Positions 41,288 to 51,931 are shown, numbered from the stretch's first letter. The stretch: 64,000 nt of DNA from SXOA01 sp051004015 (GCA_051004015.1 JBPCKT010000114.1:1-64000); one strand, 5' to 3'. Made by a program: numbers and translations. The notes: generated by a model not told the origin, from the letters alone.

Positions 41288-44200
41288 ATGGTGGCGGGTA
41301 AACTCCAAGCGGCGGCGAAACCCGCCTGGCGTCTGCATTCTCACGATGCGCCGTTACGGGCCGAGCCCTACAGCCGGGAGCGGTTGGAACAACACGCACG
41401 GCATCTCGCTCAAACGCTTGCGGTGATTCCCGGTCGCCCGGACGAGCGGAGCTTCTTCGAGCGTTTTGCAGCCAATGCGGACTTGTTGCGCGCCGCCTAT
41501 GAAATCATTGCCGCCGCGGCTCGCAACGCGGAATCACTCTCGCCCGACGCGGAGTGGCTGCTCGACAATTTTTATGTCGTGCAGGAGCAGCTGCGTGAAA
41601 TTCGGGACGATCTGCCGCGCCCCTTCTATCGGGAACTGCCGGCGAATGCTTCTGGGCAGCCCCGTGTGCAGGCGATGGCGGCCGATCTGATCGCCCATAC
41701 CGACAGCGTGCTCGACGAAGACACGATCATTGGCTTCGTGCGCGAATTTCAAGTAGTCACGCCGCTCACAATCGGCGAGCTGTGGGCGATTCCCATTATG
41801 CTGCGGCTAGTGCTTGTCGAGAACCTTCGCCGGATCGCCTCGCACATGTTGGCGGCGCGGACGTGCGAGCTGGAGGCCGCCCGCATTCTCGCCGAGTGGA
41901 CCGAAGAGACAGGCGTGTCCCTTGATCTGTCGCCGCCGCATGAATGCGGCAGCCTGATCCTGAGGATGATCGAAGGGCTGCAAGAGCTTGGCAGCGAGAG
42001 TACCGGGCGGCTGCGCGAACTGGAGCGACGAATCGTCGCGCAGCACGTCACGCTCCAGCAGGTCGTCCACGGTGAGCACCAACGTCAGGCGGCGAATCAG
42101 GTTTCGATTGGGAACGTGATCACCAGCATGCGGCTGATCTCGGCGCTCGATTGGGCGTCGTTCTTCGAGCGCACGAGCCACGTCGATCGCATTCTCCGCC
42201 AAGACCCCGCGAACGTGTATCCGCAGATGGATTATGAAAGCCGCGATCGCTACCGGCACGTGATCGAGCGCATCGCCAAGGGAAGCGGCGCGGCCGAGGT
42301 CGCTGTGGCGGAAGCGGCTCTGCAATTAGCGCACGACGCGCCAGGTGGGAACCCGAGGGAGCAGCATATTGGATACTGGCTCGTCGATGCGGGGTTGCGG
42401 CAATTGGAGGGTAAGTTCAATTTTCGTCCGACGGGGCGCTATGGCCTGGAACGGTGGATGCGGCGGCGTCCCAACGTCACGTATTTAGGTAGCATTGGGC
42501 TATTCACAATGCTCGCGATCGCCTTGGGTACGGTGCTGTTGACAATGCATGGCGCACCGTGGCCCTGGATCTTGCTTACCTTGGCGGTGGCCGTTCTCCC
42601 CGCCACTGAATTTGCTGTCAGTCTCGTGAATCTGCTCGTCACCAGCCGGCTGCCCCCGCGGCTCTTACCTAAACTCGATTTTCACGAGGGAATTCCCGTA
42701 GAGAACCGCACGGTGGTCGTGATGCCGTCCATGCTCACCGGCGCGGCAGAAGTCGAGTCGCTACTGGGTCGCCTGGAGATGCATTACCTGGCGAATCCCG
42801 ATCCGGCATTGTCGTTCGCGCTGTTGACCGATTGCAACGACGCACCGCAGGCCGAAATGCCAAACGACCAGAAGCTGATTGATCAGGCCCGGCAGGGAAT
42901 TCGAGAGCTGAACGATAAACACGGCGACGCAGGCCACCGGCCGTTTTACTTGTTCCATCGGGCCCGTCGTTGGAACGAGTCGCAGCTCGCCTGGATGGGC
43001 TGGGAACGGAAGCGCGCCAAGCTGATGGAGTTTCACAAGCTTCTTCGCGGCGATAGCGACACGAGCTACGTCGTGCAGGAAGGCGAGATCGCGCGGCTCC
43101 GCGGAGCGGGCGGCGCTGAACCGATTCGCTTTGTCATTACGCTCGACTCGGACACGCGGCTACCGCACGGCGTGGCCAAGCGACTCGTCGGCACCCTGGC
43201 CCATCCGCTGAACCGGCCGGTGTTCGATGCATCGTCGCGTCGCGTGACCGCGGGGTACGTGCTGCTTCAGCCACGAGTCAGCGTGCATCTGACGAGCGCG
43301 AATCGTTCGCGGTTCGCCCGGCTATTTGCCAACAATCCGGGACTCGATCCGTACGCGACGTGCGCCTCGGACGTGTACCAGGATCTGTACGGCGAAGGAA
43401 GTTTCACCGGCAAGGGGATCTACGATCTGGAGACGTTTGAGGCGGCGCTTGGCGACGCCTTTCCCGAGAACCAGATTCTCAGCCACGACCTGATCGAGGG
43501 CTGCCATACCCGTGTTGGCTTGGTCAGCGATATTGAGCTGTTCGATAACCACCCGCCCAAATACGAAGCGGATGCTCGCCGCCTTCATCGCTGGGTCCGC
43601 GGCGATTGGCAGATTCTGCCGTGGCTGATGCCGCGAGTTCCCTCGGCGCGCGGGTGGCGGCGTAATCCACTATCGCTGCTCTCGCGGTGGAAGATTTTCG
43701 ACAATCTCCGCCGCAGCCTTGTCGCGCCGGCGCTCATGCTGCTGCTGTTCATCGGCTGGATCGCCTGGCCGCCGCTCGCGTTGTGGTTCACGTACGCGGG
43801 CCTGCTCGTATTGGGCTTTCCGCTGCTCGCGCAGTTCGTGCTCGGCTTACGCGGCTGGCGGCGCGATATTCAGCCGCTGGAGCACGCTCGCGTGCTGGCA
43901 ATCAATTTTGGCCGCTCCACGCTGCAAACGGTATTTCTAATGGCGGTGCTGCCGCACAAGGCCTACCTGATGCTCGACGCGGTCGTGCGCACGATGTGGC
44001 GAATGACGATCTCCCGCCGCAAGCTGCTCGATTGGGAGACCGCGTCGGATGTCGAGCGCCAGATGAGCGCCAGCCGGTGGGCGTCGCTCTTGCACTTATG
44101 GTTTGTCCCGCTACTGGCGATCGCAATTACGGTCCAACTGCAGCCAGTCGCGCTGTTCGCCGCGCTCCCTTTCGCGCTCGCATGGCTCATCGCGCCTTGG

Positions 44201-47200
44201 CTATCTCATTGGTCGGCCCAGCCGGTAAAGGCGAAGGGAGTTTCCGCGGTATCGACTGCGCAGCAAGCGCGACTGCGGCTGGAAGCGCGGCGAATCTGGT
44301 CGTTCTTCGAGGCGCACGTCGGCGCGGAGGACCATTGGCTGCCCCCTGACAACATTCAGGAATACCCGGCCAAGAAAATCGCGCACCGCATTTCGCCGAC
44401 TAACGAGGGCCTGTTTTTGGTCGCCGGTTTGGTCGCCCGGGATTTTGGCTACTTAAGCTTGCATGACCTGACGCAATTGTGGGAACGGAATTTGTCGTAC
44501 TGGGAACGATTCGAACGTTGGCACGGTCATTTTTACAACTGGTACGACACTGTCACACTCGAGCCGCTTTTTCCGCGCTACGTTTCGACCGTCGATAGCG
44601 GCAACCTCGCGGCCTGCTTCCTGACGCTGCGGCAAGGCATCGACGAGCTGCGCAGCGGGCCAATCTTTGGGGCATTTCTGAGTCAGGGGCTGGTCGATAC
44701 GGCGGCGATGATTCGCCTCGATGGCGAGCGTCTGCCGCTCGCCGAACAACGACGCATTGAAGCGGCCTGGAGGCCGCTCGTGGCGGCGTTGGAAAAACTC
44801 GAGAATCCCGCTAGCTCCTTGCCGGTGGAAGTCAGTGACGTGTGGACCTGCACTGAGCATTGGCTGGCCGCGGAGACGGAAATAGCTTCCTGCCTGCCCG
44901 CGCTCACGGCCGCGCTCAGCCGGTCACAACCAGAGCTGCTCACCAAGATCGAAGCTTTGGTATCCTGGCTGCGCAGCCTGCGTGACGAGTGCCAATTCCT
45001 ATTGCCTTGGTTTCCCTTGCTGGCCGAGACCGCGACGACCGGCGATTACGCTGGTCTGGCCTGGGAAAACGTCCTGCGCATTCTGCACGGCGCCCACAGC
45101 TTGCCAGGGATCGGCATGCTTCCTGCAACGATTGGGCCCTCCCTGGCGGAGTTGCACGCACATTTCTCCGCGCTACCTGAAACCACTTGCGCGGCGGCTC
45201 TCGCCTGGCACGGCCGATTGAGCACTGCAATCACAACCGCCGCCAGCGCGGCCGCGGCGCTCGATCGTCGGTTGGCGCGGCTCTCCGTGCGGTTCGAAGA
45301 GCTCGCGCTGGAGATGGAATTTCGATTTCTTTTCAATCCGCAGCGACGGCTGTTCTCGATCGGCTTCAATTTACAGGAGCGAAAGCTCGACCGGTCGCAT
45401 TATGACATGCTCTGTTCCGAGGCTCGGCTGGCCAGTTACCTGGCCATCGCCAAGGGAGACGTCGAGGTGCGGCACTGGTTTCAGCTTGGCCGGCCGCTCA
45501 CGCAGACGGCGGGCGAGGTAGCACTCCTCTCGTGGGGCGGCACGATGTTCGAATATCTGATGCCGCCGCTCTTTCAGCACCACTACGACGGTTCGCTCCT
45601 CCAGCAAAGCTGCCGGGCCGCGGTTGCGCGGCAGCAGGAGTATGGCCGCCAGTGCAGCGTGCCGTGGGGGATCTCCGAATGCGCGTTCGGAGCGCTCGCC
45701 ATCAATAGCGACTATCACTACCGCTCGTTTGGCGCGCCCGGTTTGGGGCTGAAGCGCGGCTTGTCCAAGGATCTCGTGATCTCTCCCTATTCGACGCTTC
45801 TCGCGGTGGAAATTGATCCCTCCGGCGCTCTGCAAAACTTGCGCGATTTGGAGCGGGCGGGCGGCCTTGGCCACTGGGGCTACTACGAAGCGGTCGATTA
45901 CACGCCCGAGCGTTTGCCCTCGAACAAGGAGTCGATCATCGTTCGCTGCTATATGTCGCATCATCATGGCATGAGCCTGATTGCCCTCGGCAACGTGCTG
46001 CACAGCGGCAGTACACGCCGCCGCTTTCACGCGAACGCGCTGGTGCGGGCTACCGAGCTCCTGTTGCAAGAGCGCATTCCCGTCGACATGCCCAAAGTCC
46101 AGCCGCACGCGGTCGAAGGAACGGCGTCATCCAAGGCTGCTCGCCCAGCCGCGGAAGTAGTCAGTCGCAGCATCGTCGGCGTGACGTTCGATGCGCCGCG
46201 CACACACATGCTCTCCAACGGTGAGTACAGCGTCATGCTCACCAGCCAGGGCGGCGGCTTCAGCCGCTGCGGCGACGTGGCCATCGCTCGCTGGCGACCC
46301 GACGCGACGTTCGACGGTTATGGCCAGTTCTTCTATCTGCGCGACGTGCGCTCCGGCCATGTCTGGTCGCCGACCTTCCAACCCACGTGCGTCGCGCCCG
46401 ATTCGTACGAGGTGGTGTTCTCGATTGACAAGGCCGATTTTCACCGCCGCGACGGCGATCTCGAAACCCACTTGGAAGTGGTCGTCTCGCCCGAGAACAA
46501 CGCCGAAGTGCGGCAACTGAAGATCACGAACCATGGCGAATCGCCCCGCGAATTGGAACTCACGAGTTATTTGGAAGTCGCCCTGATCGAGCAGCAGGCC
46601 GATGTTTCGCATCCGGCGTTTCACAAGCTCTTCATCGAGACGGAGTACATCGCGGAAGAGATGGCGCTTCTCGCCAGGCGACGGCCGCGCGACTCGCGGC
46701 AGTCGCCGCAGTGGGCCGTCCATGTTCTCGCCCCCGCCAGCGAAGCCGAACCGATCGAATACGACACCAGTCGCCCGACGTTCCTGGGACGCAATCGCAC
46801 GGTCCAATCGCCCGCCGCGCTCGCCACGCAGAATCCGCTAGGTGGGACGACCGGCGCGGTGCTCGATCCGATCTTTGCCTTGCGGCAGCGGGTGACGATT
46901 GCCCCGTTCAAATCCGTCTCGGTGGGCTTTACGACGGCCTACGCCAAGTCGCGCGAAGAAGCCCTGGCGCTGGCCGATCAGTACCACGAACCGCGCGGCG
47001 TCCAGCGGGCCTTTGAACTCGCCTGGGCTTATGCCCAGGTTGAATTACGGCACCTGCACATTTCCCCGGCGAAGGTGCATGTCTACCAGCGGCTCGGATC
47101 GGCTTTGCTCTTTCCAGATGCCGAGCGGCGGGCGTTGGAAGAAGTTCTGCTAGCGAACCGGCAGGGGCAACGTGGATTGTGGCGCTACGGCATTTCGGGC

Positions 47201-50059
47201 GATCTGCCCATTCTACTGGTCCACGTGACCGCGCCCGAGCAGACCGACCTGGTGAAGGAACTGCTGACGGCGCACGCTTATCTGCGCGGCCGCGGCCTGC
47301 GTTCCGACCTCGTGGTCTTGAACGACTATCCGGGAAGCTACTTCGACGCCTTGCAGGATCAGTTGCTAGGCCTGCTCAACGAGAAGCAGGTTGGTCCGGG
47401 CAATAAGCCCGCAGGCATCTTCTTGTTGCGCGGCGCTCAGCTTCCGCTGGAAGACAAGCTGTTGCTCGATGCGGTGGCGGCGATTGTGTTGCACGGCGAA
47501 CGCGGATCGCTGACGAGGCAACTTGAGCGGGCAACCCGGGCTCAAGCCTCTCCGCCTCAACAACCAGCGGCGATGGGTCAGCGGCCGGAATCTGTGGGGC
47601 ATACGGCAACCGCGGTATCTCCCGCGGCAGCCGTTGTGCCGCCCGAAACGCTTGAGTTCTGGAACGGCTGGGGCGGCTTTGCTTATGACGGTCGCGAGTA
47701 CCACATCCGCATCGCTGCCGGCAACTCGACGCCACTTCCCTGGTCGAACGTCGTTGCGAACGAGCGCGGCGGCTTCCTGATCACCGAATCGGGCGGCGGC
47801 TACACCTGGTTCTGTAACAGCCGCGAGAACAAGCTCACGACCTGGTCAAACGATCCGCTTACCGATCTGCCCGGCGAGGCGCTTTATTTGCGCGACGATG
47901 AAACGGGCGAAGTCTTCTCGCCGTTTCTGGGACTCGGGGTCGGCGGCGGCGACACCTGGGCTCAGCATGGCCAGGGATACTCGCGTTTTCTGCATACGTC
48001 GCACGAGATCGCGCAAGAGGTTCTCGTCTCGCTCGCGCCCGAAGACCCCGTAAAATTCGTCGTCCTGCGATTGCAAAACAAAGGCCCGCGCCACCGCCGG
48101 CTTTCGGTAACGTACTTTGCCGAGTGGGTGCTGGGAGTCTCACGTGAGGAAACGCAACTCCATGTGAGCACGTCGCTCGATTCGGCGACTGGCGCTTTGC
48201 TCGCCCGAAACCACTACCATCCCGAGTTGTCGTCGCAAGTGGCGTTTCTACACGTTTTGGGCGGTCCGTCGAGCTGGACAGGCGATCGCACGGAATTTTT
48301 GGCCCGCGGAGGGAGTCGCAGCCGCCCCGGTGGTCTCGAGCAGCCGCGTCTGTCGGGTCGGACAGGCGCGGGGCTCGATCCGTGTGGGGCGGTGCAGACG
48401 CTCGTGTCGTTAGCGGCGGGCGAAGAGGCGATGATCGTCTTCCTGCTGGGAAGCGGACAGGATCTTGCGGAAACCAAAAAACTACTCAACCGCTACTCGA
48501 CGCGCCGGCAAGTCACAGAGGCTTGCCAGCGGACGGCCGCGCAGTGGGAGAAGACGCTCACCGCAGTCCAGATAAAAACGCCCAATCGCGCGCTCGACCT
48601 CTTGGTAAATCGCTGGCTGCTCTATCAGACGCTTAGTTGCCGCGTCTTTGGCCGCAGCGCCTTCTATCAGTCGGGCGGCGCGTATGGCTTTCGCGATCAA
48701 TTGCAGGACGTACTGGCTATCGTGTACAGCCATCCCGAGCTGGCTCGCCGGCACTTGCTGCGGGCCGCCGCGCGGCAGTTTGAAGAAGGGGACGTGCAGC
48801 ACTGGTGGCATCCGCCCGAAGGGCGCGGCACGCGCACGCGATTCTCGGACGATCTGTTGTGGCTGCCATTCGCGGTGTGTCATTACCTGGCGATCACCGG
48901 CGACAAGGGCGTCCTCGACGAGAGCGCGCCGTTCCTTCACTCGGCACCGCTCGACGAGCACGAGCAGGAGCGATACGAGCTGCCGGTGGTCTCACAACAG
49001 CGGGCCACACTGTATGAGCATTGCCTGGCGGCGATTCGCCGCGGTTTTCGGCTGGGTCCGCATGGCCTGCCGCTCATGGGCTGTGGCGACTGGAACGACG
49101 GCATGAATAAGGTCGGCGAAGAGGGCCGCGGTGAAAGCGTCTGGGTCGGCTGGTTTATATTGTTCCTGCTCAAGCGATTTCTGCCGATCATGCGAGCACG
49201 GGGCGACCGGGAGCGGGCCGAGCAGCTTGAAGTGCAGGCGGCGGCGCTGCGCCATTCACTGGAGGAACAGGCCTGGGACGGTGGCTGGTATCGCCGCGCG
49301 TATTTCGACGATGGCACGCCGCTCGGCTCAGTCCAGAACGATGAGTGCCAGATCGACTCAATCGCACAGAGCTGGTCCGTGTTAGCCGAAGCCGATCCCG
49401 ACCGATCCCGCCAGGCCCTCGAAGCGGCGCTCCAGCATCTCGTGCGGTGGGACGACGCGCTCGTGCTGTTGTTCTCGCCTCCGTTTAACACTTCTGCGCT
49501 CGATCCCGGCTACATCAAGGGTTACTTACCTGGCATTCGCGAGAACGGCGGCCAGTACACGCATTCCGCGCTTTGGCTCATTGAGGCCCTGACGACACAG
49601 GGCGACGGTGATCGGGCACTGGCGATTTTTGACTTGATCAATCCAATCCATCATGCCGCCACGCGCGCACAAGCCGCACGCTACCAGGTCGAGCCCTATG
49701 TCGTCGCCGCTGACGTCTATGGCATTCCCCCGCACGTCGGCCGCGGCGGCTGGACGTGGTACACCGGCTCCGCCGCTTGGATGTACCGCGCCGCATTGGA
49801 GTTCATCCTCGGCTTGCGAGTGCAGAATGGCCAGGTGACATTCGAGCCCGTCATTCCGGCGAACTGGCCCGAGTGCCAGGTATGGATCCGGCGCGACGCG
49901 AAGACCTTGCACTTCCGCGTCCATCCCGGAGGCGGCGATCGCGCACGCCAGGAAACGTCCAGAGCTCCAAGCGAAAGTCCTGCTGCCGGCGCGCTGACAG
50001 CCGTGGTTTTGACCGCCGACGGGGAGTTGCCGGGCCGGACCCCGGCCCATTCGGAATGA
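41288..50059 (+). CDS. cyclic beta-1,2-glucan synthase (GT84-glycoamylase-GH94)
   Basis: A 2923-residue protein, full length for the Cgs/ChvB/NdvB family (about 2800-2900). Residues 1-390 are the N-terminal domain. Transmembrane segments begin at about 398 (YLGSIGLFTMLAIALG) and about 807 (VAPALMLLLFIGWIAWPP), flanking the GT84 glycosyltransferase with TLDSDTRLP near residue 619. The middle contains the glycoamylase-like domain (HHHGMSLIALGNVLH near 1556). The C-terminal GH94 phosphorylase-type domain holds GDWNDGMNKVG near 2599, the catalytic Asp region. It should make cyclic beta-1,2-glucan from UDP-glucose at the inner membrane and set ring size. No chvA/ndvA exporter is adjacent. The ATG at 41288 has only a weak GGGGCGA upstream. 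Confidence 0.88.
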   Translation: MVAGKLQAAAKPAWRLHSHDAPLRAEPYSRERLEQHARHLAQTLAVIPGRPDERSFFERFAANADLLRAAYEIIAAAARNAESLSPDAEWLLDNFYVVQEQLREIRDDLPRPFYRELPANASGQPRVQAMAADLIAHTDSVLDEDTIIGFVREFQVVTPLTIGELWAIPIMLRLVLVENLRRIASHMLAARTCELEAARILAEWTEETGVSLDLSPPHECGSLILRMIEGLQELGSESTGRLRELERRIVAQHVTLQQVVHGEHQRQAANQVSIGNVITSMRLISALDWASFFERTSHVDRILRQDPANVYPQMDYESRDRYRHVIERIAKGSGAAEVAVAEAALQLAHDAPGGNPREQHIGYWLVDAGLRQLEGKFNFRPTGRYGLERWMRRRPNVTYLGSIGLFTMLAIALGTVLLTMHGAPWPWILLTLAVAVLPATEFAVSLVNLLVTSRLPPRLLPKLDFHEGIPVENRTVVVMPSMLTGAAEVESLLGRLEMHYLANPDPALSFALLTDCNDAPQAEMPNDQKLIDQARQGIRELNDKHGDAGHRPFYLFHRARRWNESQLAWMGWERKRAKLMEFHKLLRGDSDTSYVVQEGEIARLRGAGGAEPIRFVITLDSDTRLPHGVAKRLVGTLAHPLNRPVFDASSRRVTAGYVLLQPRVSVHLTSANRSRFARLFANNPGLDPYATCASDVYQDLYGEGSFTGKGIYDLETFEAALGDAFPENQILSHDLIEGCHTRVGLVSDIELFDNHPPKYEADARRLHRWVRGDWQILPWLMPRVPSARGWRRNPLSLLSRWKIFDNLRRSLVAPALMLLLFIGWIAWPPLALWFTYAGLLVLGFPLLAQFVLGLRGWRRDIQPLEHARVLAINFGRSTLQTVFLMAVLPHKAYLMLDAVVRTMWRMTISRRKLLDWETASDVERQMSASRWASLLHLWFVPLLAIAITVQLQPVALFAALPFALAWLIAPWLSHWSAQPVKAKGVSAVSTAQQARLRLEARRIWSFFEAHVGAEDHWLPPDNIQEYPAKKIAHRISPTNEGLFLVAGLVARDFGYLSLHDLTQLWERNLSYWERFERWHGHFYNWYDTVTLEPLFPRYVSTVDSGNLAACFLTLRQGIDELRSGPIFGAFLSQGLVDTAAMIRLDGERLPLAEQRRIEAAWRPLVAALEKLENPASSLPVEVSDVWTCTEHWLAAETEIASCLPALTAALSRSQPELLTKIEALVSWLRSLRDECQFLLPWFPLLAETATTGDYAGLAWENVLRILHGAHSLPGIGMLPATIGPSLAELHAHFSALPETTCAAALAWHGRLSTAITTAASAAAALDRRLARLSVRFEELALEMEFRFLFNPQRRLFSIGFNLQERKLDRSHYDMLCSEARLASYLAIAKGDVEVRHWFQLGRPLTQTAGEVALLSWGGTMFEYLMPPLFQHHYDGSLLQQSCRAAVARQQEYGRQCSVPWGISECAFGALAINSDYHYRSFGAPGLGLKRGLSKDLVISPYSTLLAVEIDPSGALQNLRDLERAGGLGHWGYYEAVDYTPERLPSNKESIIVRCYMSHHHGMSLIALGNVLHSGSTRRRFHANALVRATELLLQERIPVDMPKVQPHAVEGTASSKAARPAAEVVSRSIVGVTFDAPRTHMLSNGEYSVMLTSQGGGFSRCGDVAIARWRPDATFDGYGQFFYLRDVRSGHVWSPTFQPTCVAPDSYEVVFSIDKADFHRRDGDLETHLEVVVSPENNAEVRQLKITNHGESPRELELTSYLEVALIEQQADVSHPAFHKLFIETEYIAEEMALLARRRPRDSRQSPQWAVHVLAPASEAEPIEYDTSRPTFLGRNRTVQSPAALATQNPLGGTTGAVLDPIFALRQRVTIAPFKSVSVGFTTAYAKSREEALALADQYHEPRGVQRAFELAWAYAQVELRHLHISPAKVHVYQRLGSALLFPDAERRALEEVLLANRQGQRGLWRYGISGDLPILLVHVTAPEQTDLVKELLTAHAYLRGRGLRSDLVVLNDYPGSYFDALQDQLLGLLNEKQVGPGNKPAGIFLLRGAQLPLEDKLLLDAVAAIVLHGERGSLTRQLERATRAQASPPQQPAAMGQRPESVGHTATAVSPAAAVVPPETLEFWNGWGGFAYDGREYHIRIAAGNSTPLPWSNVVANERGGFLITESGGGYTWFCNSRENKLTTWSNDPLTDLPGEALYLRDDETGEVFSPFLGLGVGGGDTWAQHGQGYSRFLHTSHEIAQEVLVSLAPEDPVKFVVLRLQNKGPRHRRLSVTYFAEWVLGVSREETQLHVSTSLDSATGALLARNHYHPELSSQVAFLHVLGGPSSWTGDRTEFLARGGSRSRPGGLEQPRLSGRTGAGLDPCGAVQTLVSLAAGEEAMIVFLLGSGQDLAETKKLLNRYSTRRQVTEACQRTAAQWEKTLTAVQIKTPNRALDLLVNRWLLYQTLSCRVFGRSAFYQSGGAYGFRDQLQDVLAIVYSHPELARRHLLRAAARQFEEGDVQHWWHPPEGRGTRTRFSDDLLWLPFAVCHYLAITGDKGVLDESAPFLHSAPLDEHEQERYELPVVSQQRATLYEHCLAAIRRGFRLGPHGLPLMGCGDWNDGMNKVGEEGRGESVWVGWFILFLLKRFLPIMRARGDRERAEQLEVQAAALRHSLEEQAWDGGWYRRAYFDDGTPLGSVQNDECQIDSIAQSWSVLAEADPDRSRQALEAALQHLVRWDDALVLLFSPPFNTSALDPGYIKGYLPGIRENGGQYTHSALWLIEALTTQGDGDRALAIFDLINPIHHAATRAQAARYQVEPYVVAADVYGIPPHVGRGGWTWYTGSAAWMYRAALEFILGLRVQNGQVTFEPVIPANWPECQVWIRRDAKTLHFRVHPGGGDRARQETSRAPSESPAAGALTAVVLTADGELPGRTPAHSE

Positions 50060-50235
50060 GTGCCGTTGCCAGCGAGCCCAATTGGCCCAGATGATAATTA
50101 GGTGGACGTCATCGGCTGAAAGCGGTCGGCAAAGCGATCCTCGCTTTACCTTCACGCGGCAGCTCTTCAGCTTCCTGTCGAACAACTTCGTGAACTCGGT
50201 GTCACGGTACCTGGATCAAGTGCGACGGGCCACCC

Positions 50236-50504
50236 ATGGAGTCCGACGACCACTACGGTGCCACTTTGGCCGCCATTGCTGCCCCGGACGCGCTCCGGAT
50301 GGTTATGCCCAAACCGCCGCCGCCGTGAAAGGTTTGGAAAAGCTCAAGCTGTACCTGAAGGACAATCCCGGTCCGACGCTGCATCATCGCGCGATGGTGT
50401 TATGGGAGCAAACAAACTGGAGGGGCTGTTGTCGAAGGAGGAGCAGCAAGAAATTGTGAATAAACTCATGGATTTGCAAAAGCCAGACGGGGGGTGGTGC
50501 GTCA
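50236..50504 (+). pseudogene. frameshifted squalene-hopene-cyclase-like repeat fragment
   Basis: Homologous-looking peptide runs through three frames. Frame one gives ESDDHYGATLAAIAAPDA (from 50236). A shift near 50290 gives DGYAQTAAAVKGLEKLKLYL and PGPTLHHRAMVLW. A second shift near 50403 gives NKLEGLLSKEEQQEIVNKLM and LQKPDGGW. This order (SDD.YGAT, DGYA, LHHRAM.LW, QKPDGGW) is the pattern of prenyltransferase/squalene-cyclase alpha-toroid repeats in planctomycetes. At least two frameshifts and the lack of either end make it a clear pseudogene fragment. Confidence 0.65.
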
Positions 50505-50602
50505 GCAGCGCGTGTCATGCGGATCGAAGCCGCTGACAGAATGAGAACGGCTGCGAGCAGGAAGGCTGCGCAAGATTGGATCGTTGGCGGGTGTTTCATC
50601 AT
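50490..50602 (-). pseudogene. signal-peptide remnant of a lost minus-strand gene
   Basis: From the ATG at 50602 the minus strand reads MMKHPPTIQSCAAFLLAAVL followed by ILSAASIRMTRAA, a textbook export signal. The frame then passes into the antisense of the cyclase fragment and has no domain. It appears to be a decapitated gene: promoter, start and signal retained, body replaced at a junction near 50490-50505. Confidence 0.45.
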
Positions 50603-50641
50603 GGGGAGGGCTAAATAGAAGGATGCGAAGCAGGCCTGGCA

Positions 50642-51931
50642 TCATTGCTTTGCGGGTCTCTCCGCGAGATACTCGCGGACGGCAGCGGCGAGATTGGCAC
50701 CGACGGCGCGGTAACCTTCGGTGTTGCTGTTCTTGTAGTTCCAGATCGTCTCCAGGCACAGACCCACGGTATGCGGATTGCCATTCATGCTTACCCAGTT
50801 GGCGCTGATCTGACGCCAGAGCGGATGATAGCTCGGTCCGGTCGTCTTGGGTTTGTTGCTCATGGGAACCAGAGGCTTGATCTTGCTGATACGCGCATAG
50901 GCCAGCTCGATGAAGCGATCCCGAAGACCTATCATTGGTTCCTTCAGAGCACTGCTTTCCAGGATATAGAAGAACGTGGGATCTCCCGGTGCAGGATTGT
51001 GCAGATCGAGAAAAACATCCATGCGACCTTCCTTGATCAGGCCACTCACCTTCTTTTGCGCGGCCATGACCTCGTTCCAGTGTGGTTGCGGTGACCAGTC
51101 GCGATTGTGATCCTGCGGCAGGGCGTCTTTGCCGCCATTGCCCGTCGCGGTGTTGTCCACGTCCATGATCGGCACCAGAAAAATTTCCGCGTGCTGTCGG
51201 AGCCAGACCGCGTCCGCATCATCGCTCAGCAACCATTCGCCGAAACCTTGCGCCACCCAACTCGATCCGCTCTCCCAGGCATGTTGCCGCGCCTGCACCC
51301 ACACGCCGAAGCGTTGCTCCTTCTTTCGCTCGCCCTCCTGCACATGCAGCATGGGGACGCTACGACCCTCGCGTGAGCGACACAGTTCCGTGGCCTCTGC
51401 GTGAGGCGACTTCTCGCTCATCGCTCGCACAAAAGCCGTCGCCGCGCTCGGCGTGTAAGGCGGCCCCCATGCGACCGAAACCGACGCCGCATCCGGCTTG
51501 ATCGTGTAGATCATGAGATCGTCCTGCCGCGTGCCTTTCTCCGTGTGGAGCCACGTTTTGCCATCAAGGGAAAACGTGGCCTGCTCCGGCATCGCCCAAG
51601 ACGATGCGAGTGGCTTCGCCAACGGCCCACCCGGTACCGCTGTCGTCGCTTTCGATCCCTGCAGACGCAGCGTGATCGTCTCACCCGGCGTGATCCCTTT
51701 CACGCGAAAGAACCACCAGCACGGCCACCCCCGATTCGGATCGCCACCCGGCATGAAGCTGATGCTCCGCGCCGCATTGTCGATCTCGACCTCGCTGACC
51801 GAAGCACCTTCGAAGTCAGACTCCACCGTCAACGCATCCGCCGCCACGGCGATACGGCAAATGAGGATGGATGAAAGAGCGAGAGCAAGTATGGGGGGGT
51901 TCCTATGAGTCTGGACACTTGCGCTGTTCAT
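50642..51931 (-). CDS. secreted M14-family zinc carboxypeptidase
   Basis: A 429-residue protein from the ATG at 51931 (an upstream ATG at 51952 lacks a ribosome site). The signal peptide (about 11-30, ILALALSSILICRIAVAA) is followed by an N-terminal beta domain of about 130 residues, as in cytosolic-carboxypeptidase-like M14 enzymes. The peptidase domain then shows the zinc ligands HxxE in ARQHAWESG, the third His in LDLHNPAPG, and the catalytic Glu near the C-terminus (CLETIWNY). It should remove C-terminal residues from peptides in the periplasm. The gene stands alone upstream of the signal-peptide remnant on the same strand. Confidence 0.85.
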   Translation of the reverse strand: MNSASVQTHRNPPILALALSSILICRIAVAADALTVESDFEGASVSEVEIDNAARSISFMPGGDPNRGWPCWWFFRVKGITPGETITLRLQGSKATTAVPGGPLAKPLASSWAMPEQATFSLDGKTWLHTEKGTRQDDLMIYTIKPDAASVSVAWGPPYTPSAATAFVRAMSEKSPHAEATELCRSREGRSVPMLHVQEGERKKEQRFGVWVQARQHAWESGSSWVAQGFGEWLLSDDADAVWLRQHAEIFLVPIMDVDNTATGNGGKDALPQDHNRDWSPQPHWNEVMAAQKKVSGLIKEGRMDVFLDLHNPAPGDPTFFYILESSALKEPMIGLRDRFIELAYARISKIKPLVPMSNKPKTTGPSYHPLWRQISANWVSMNGNPHTVGLCLETIWNYKNSNTEGYRAVGANLAAAVREYLAERPAKQ

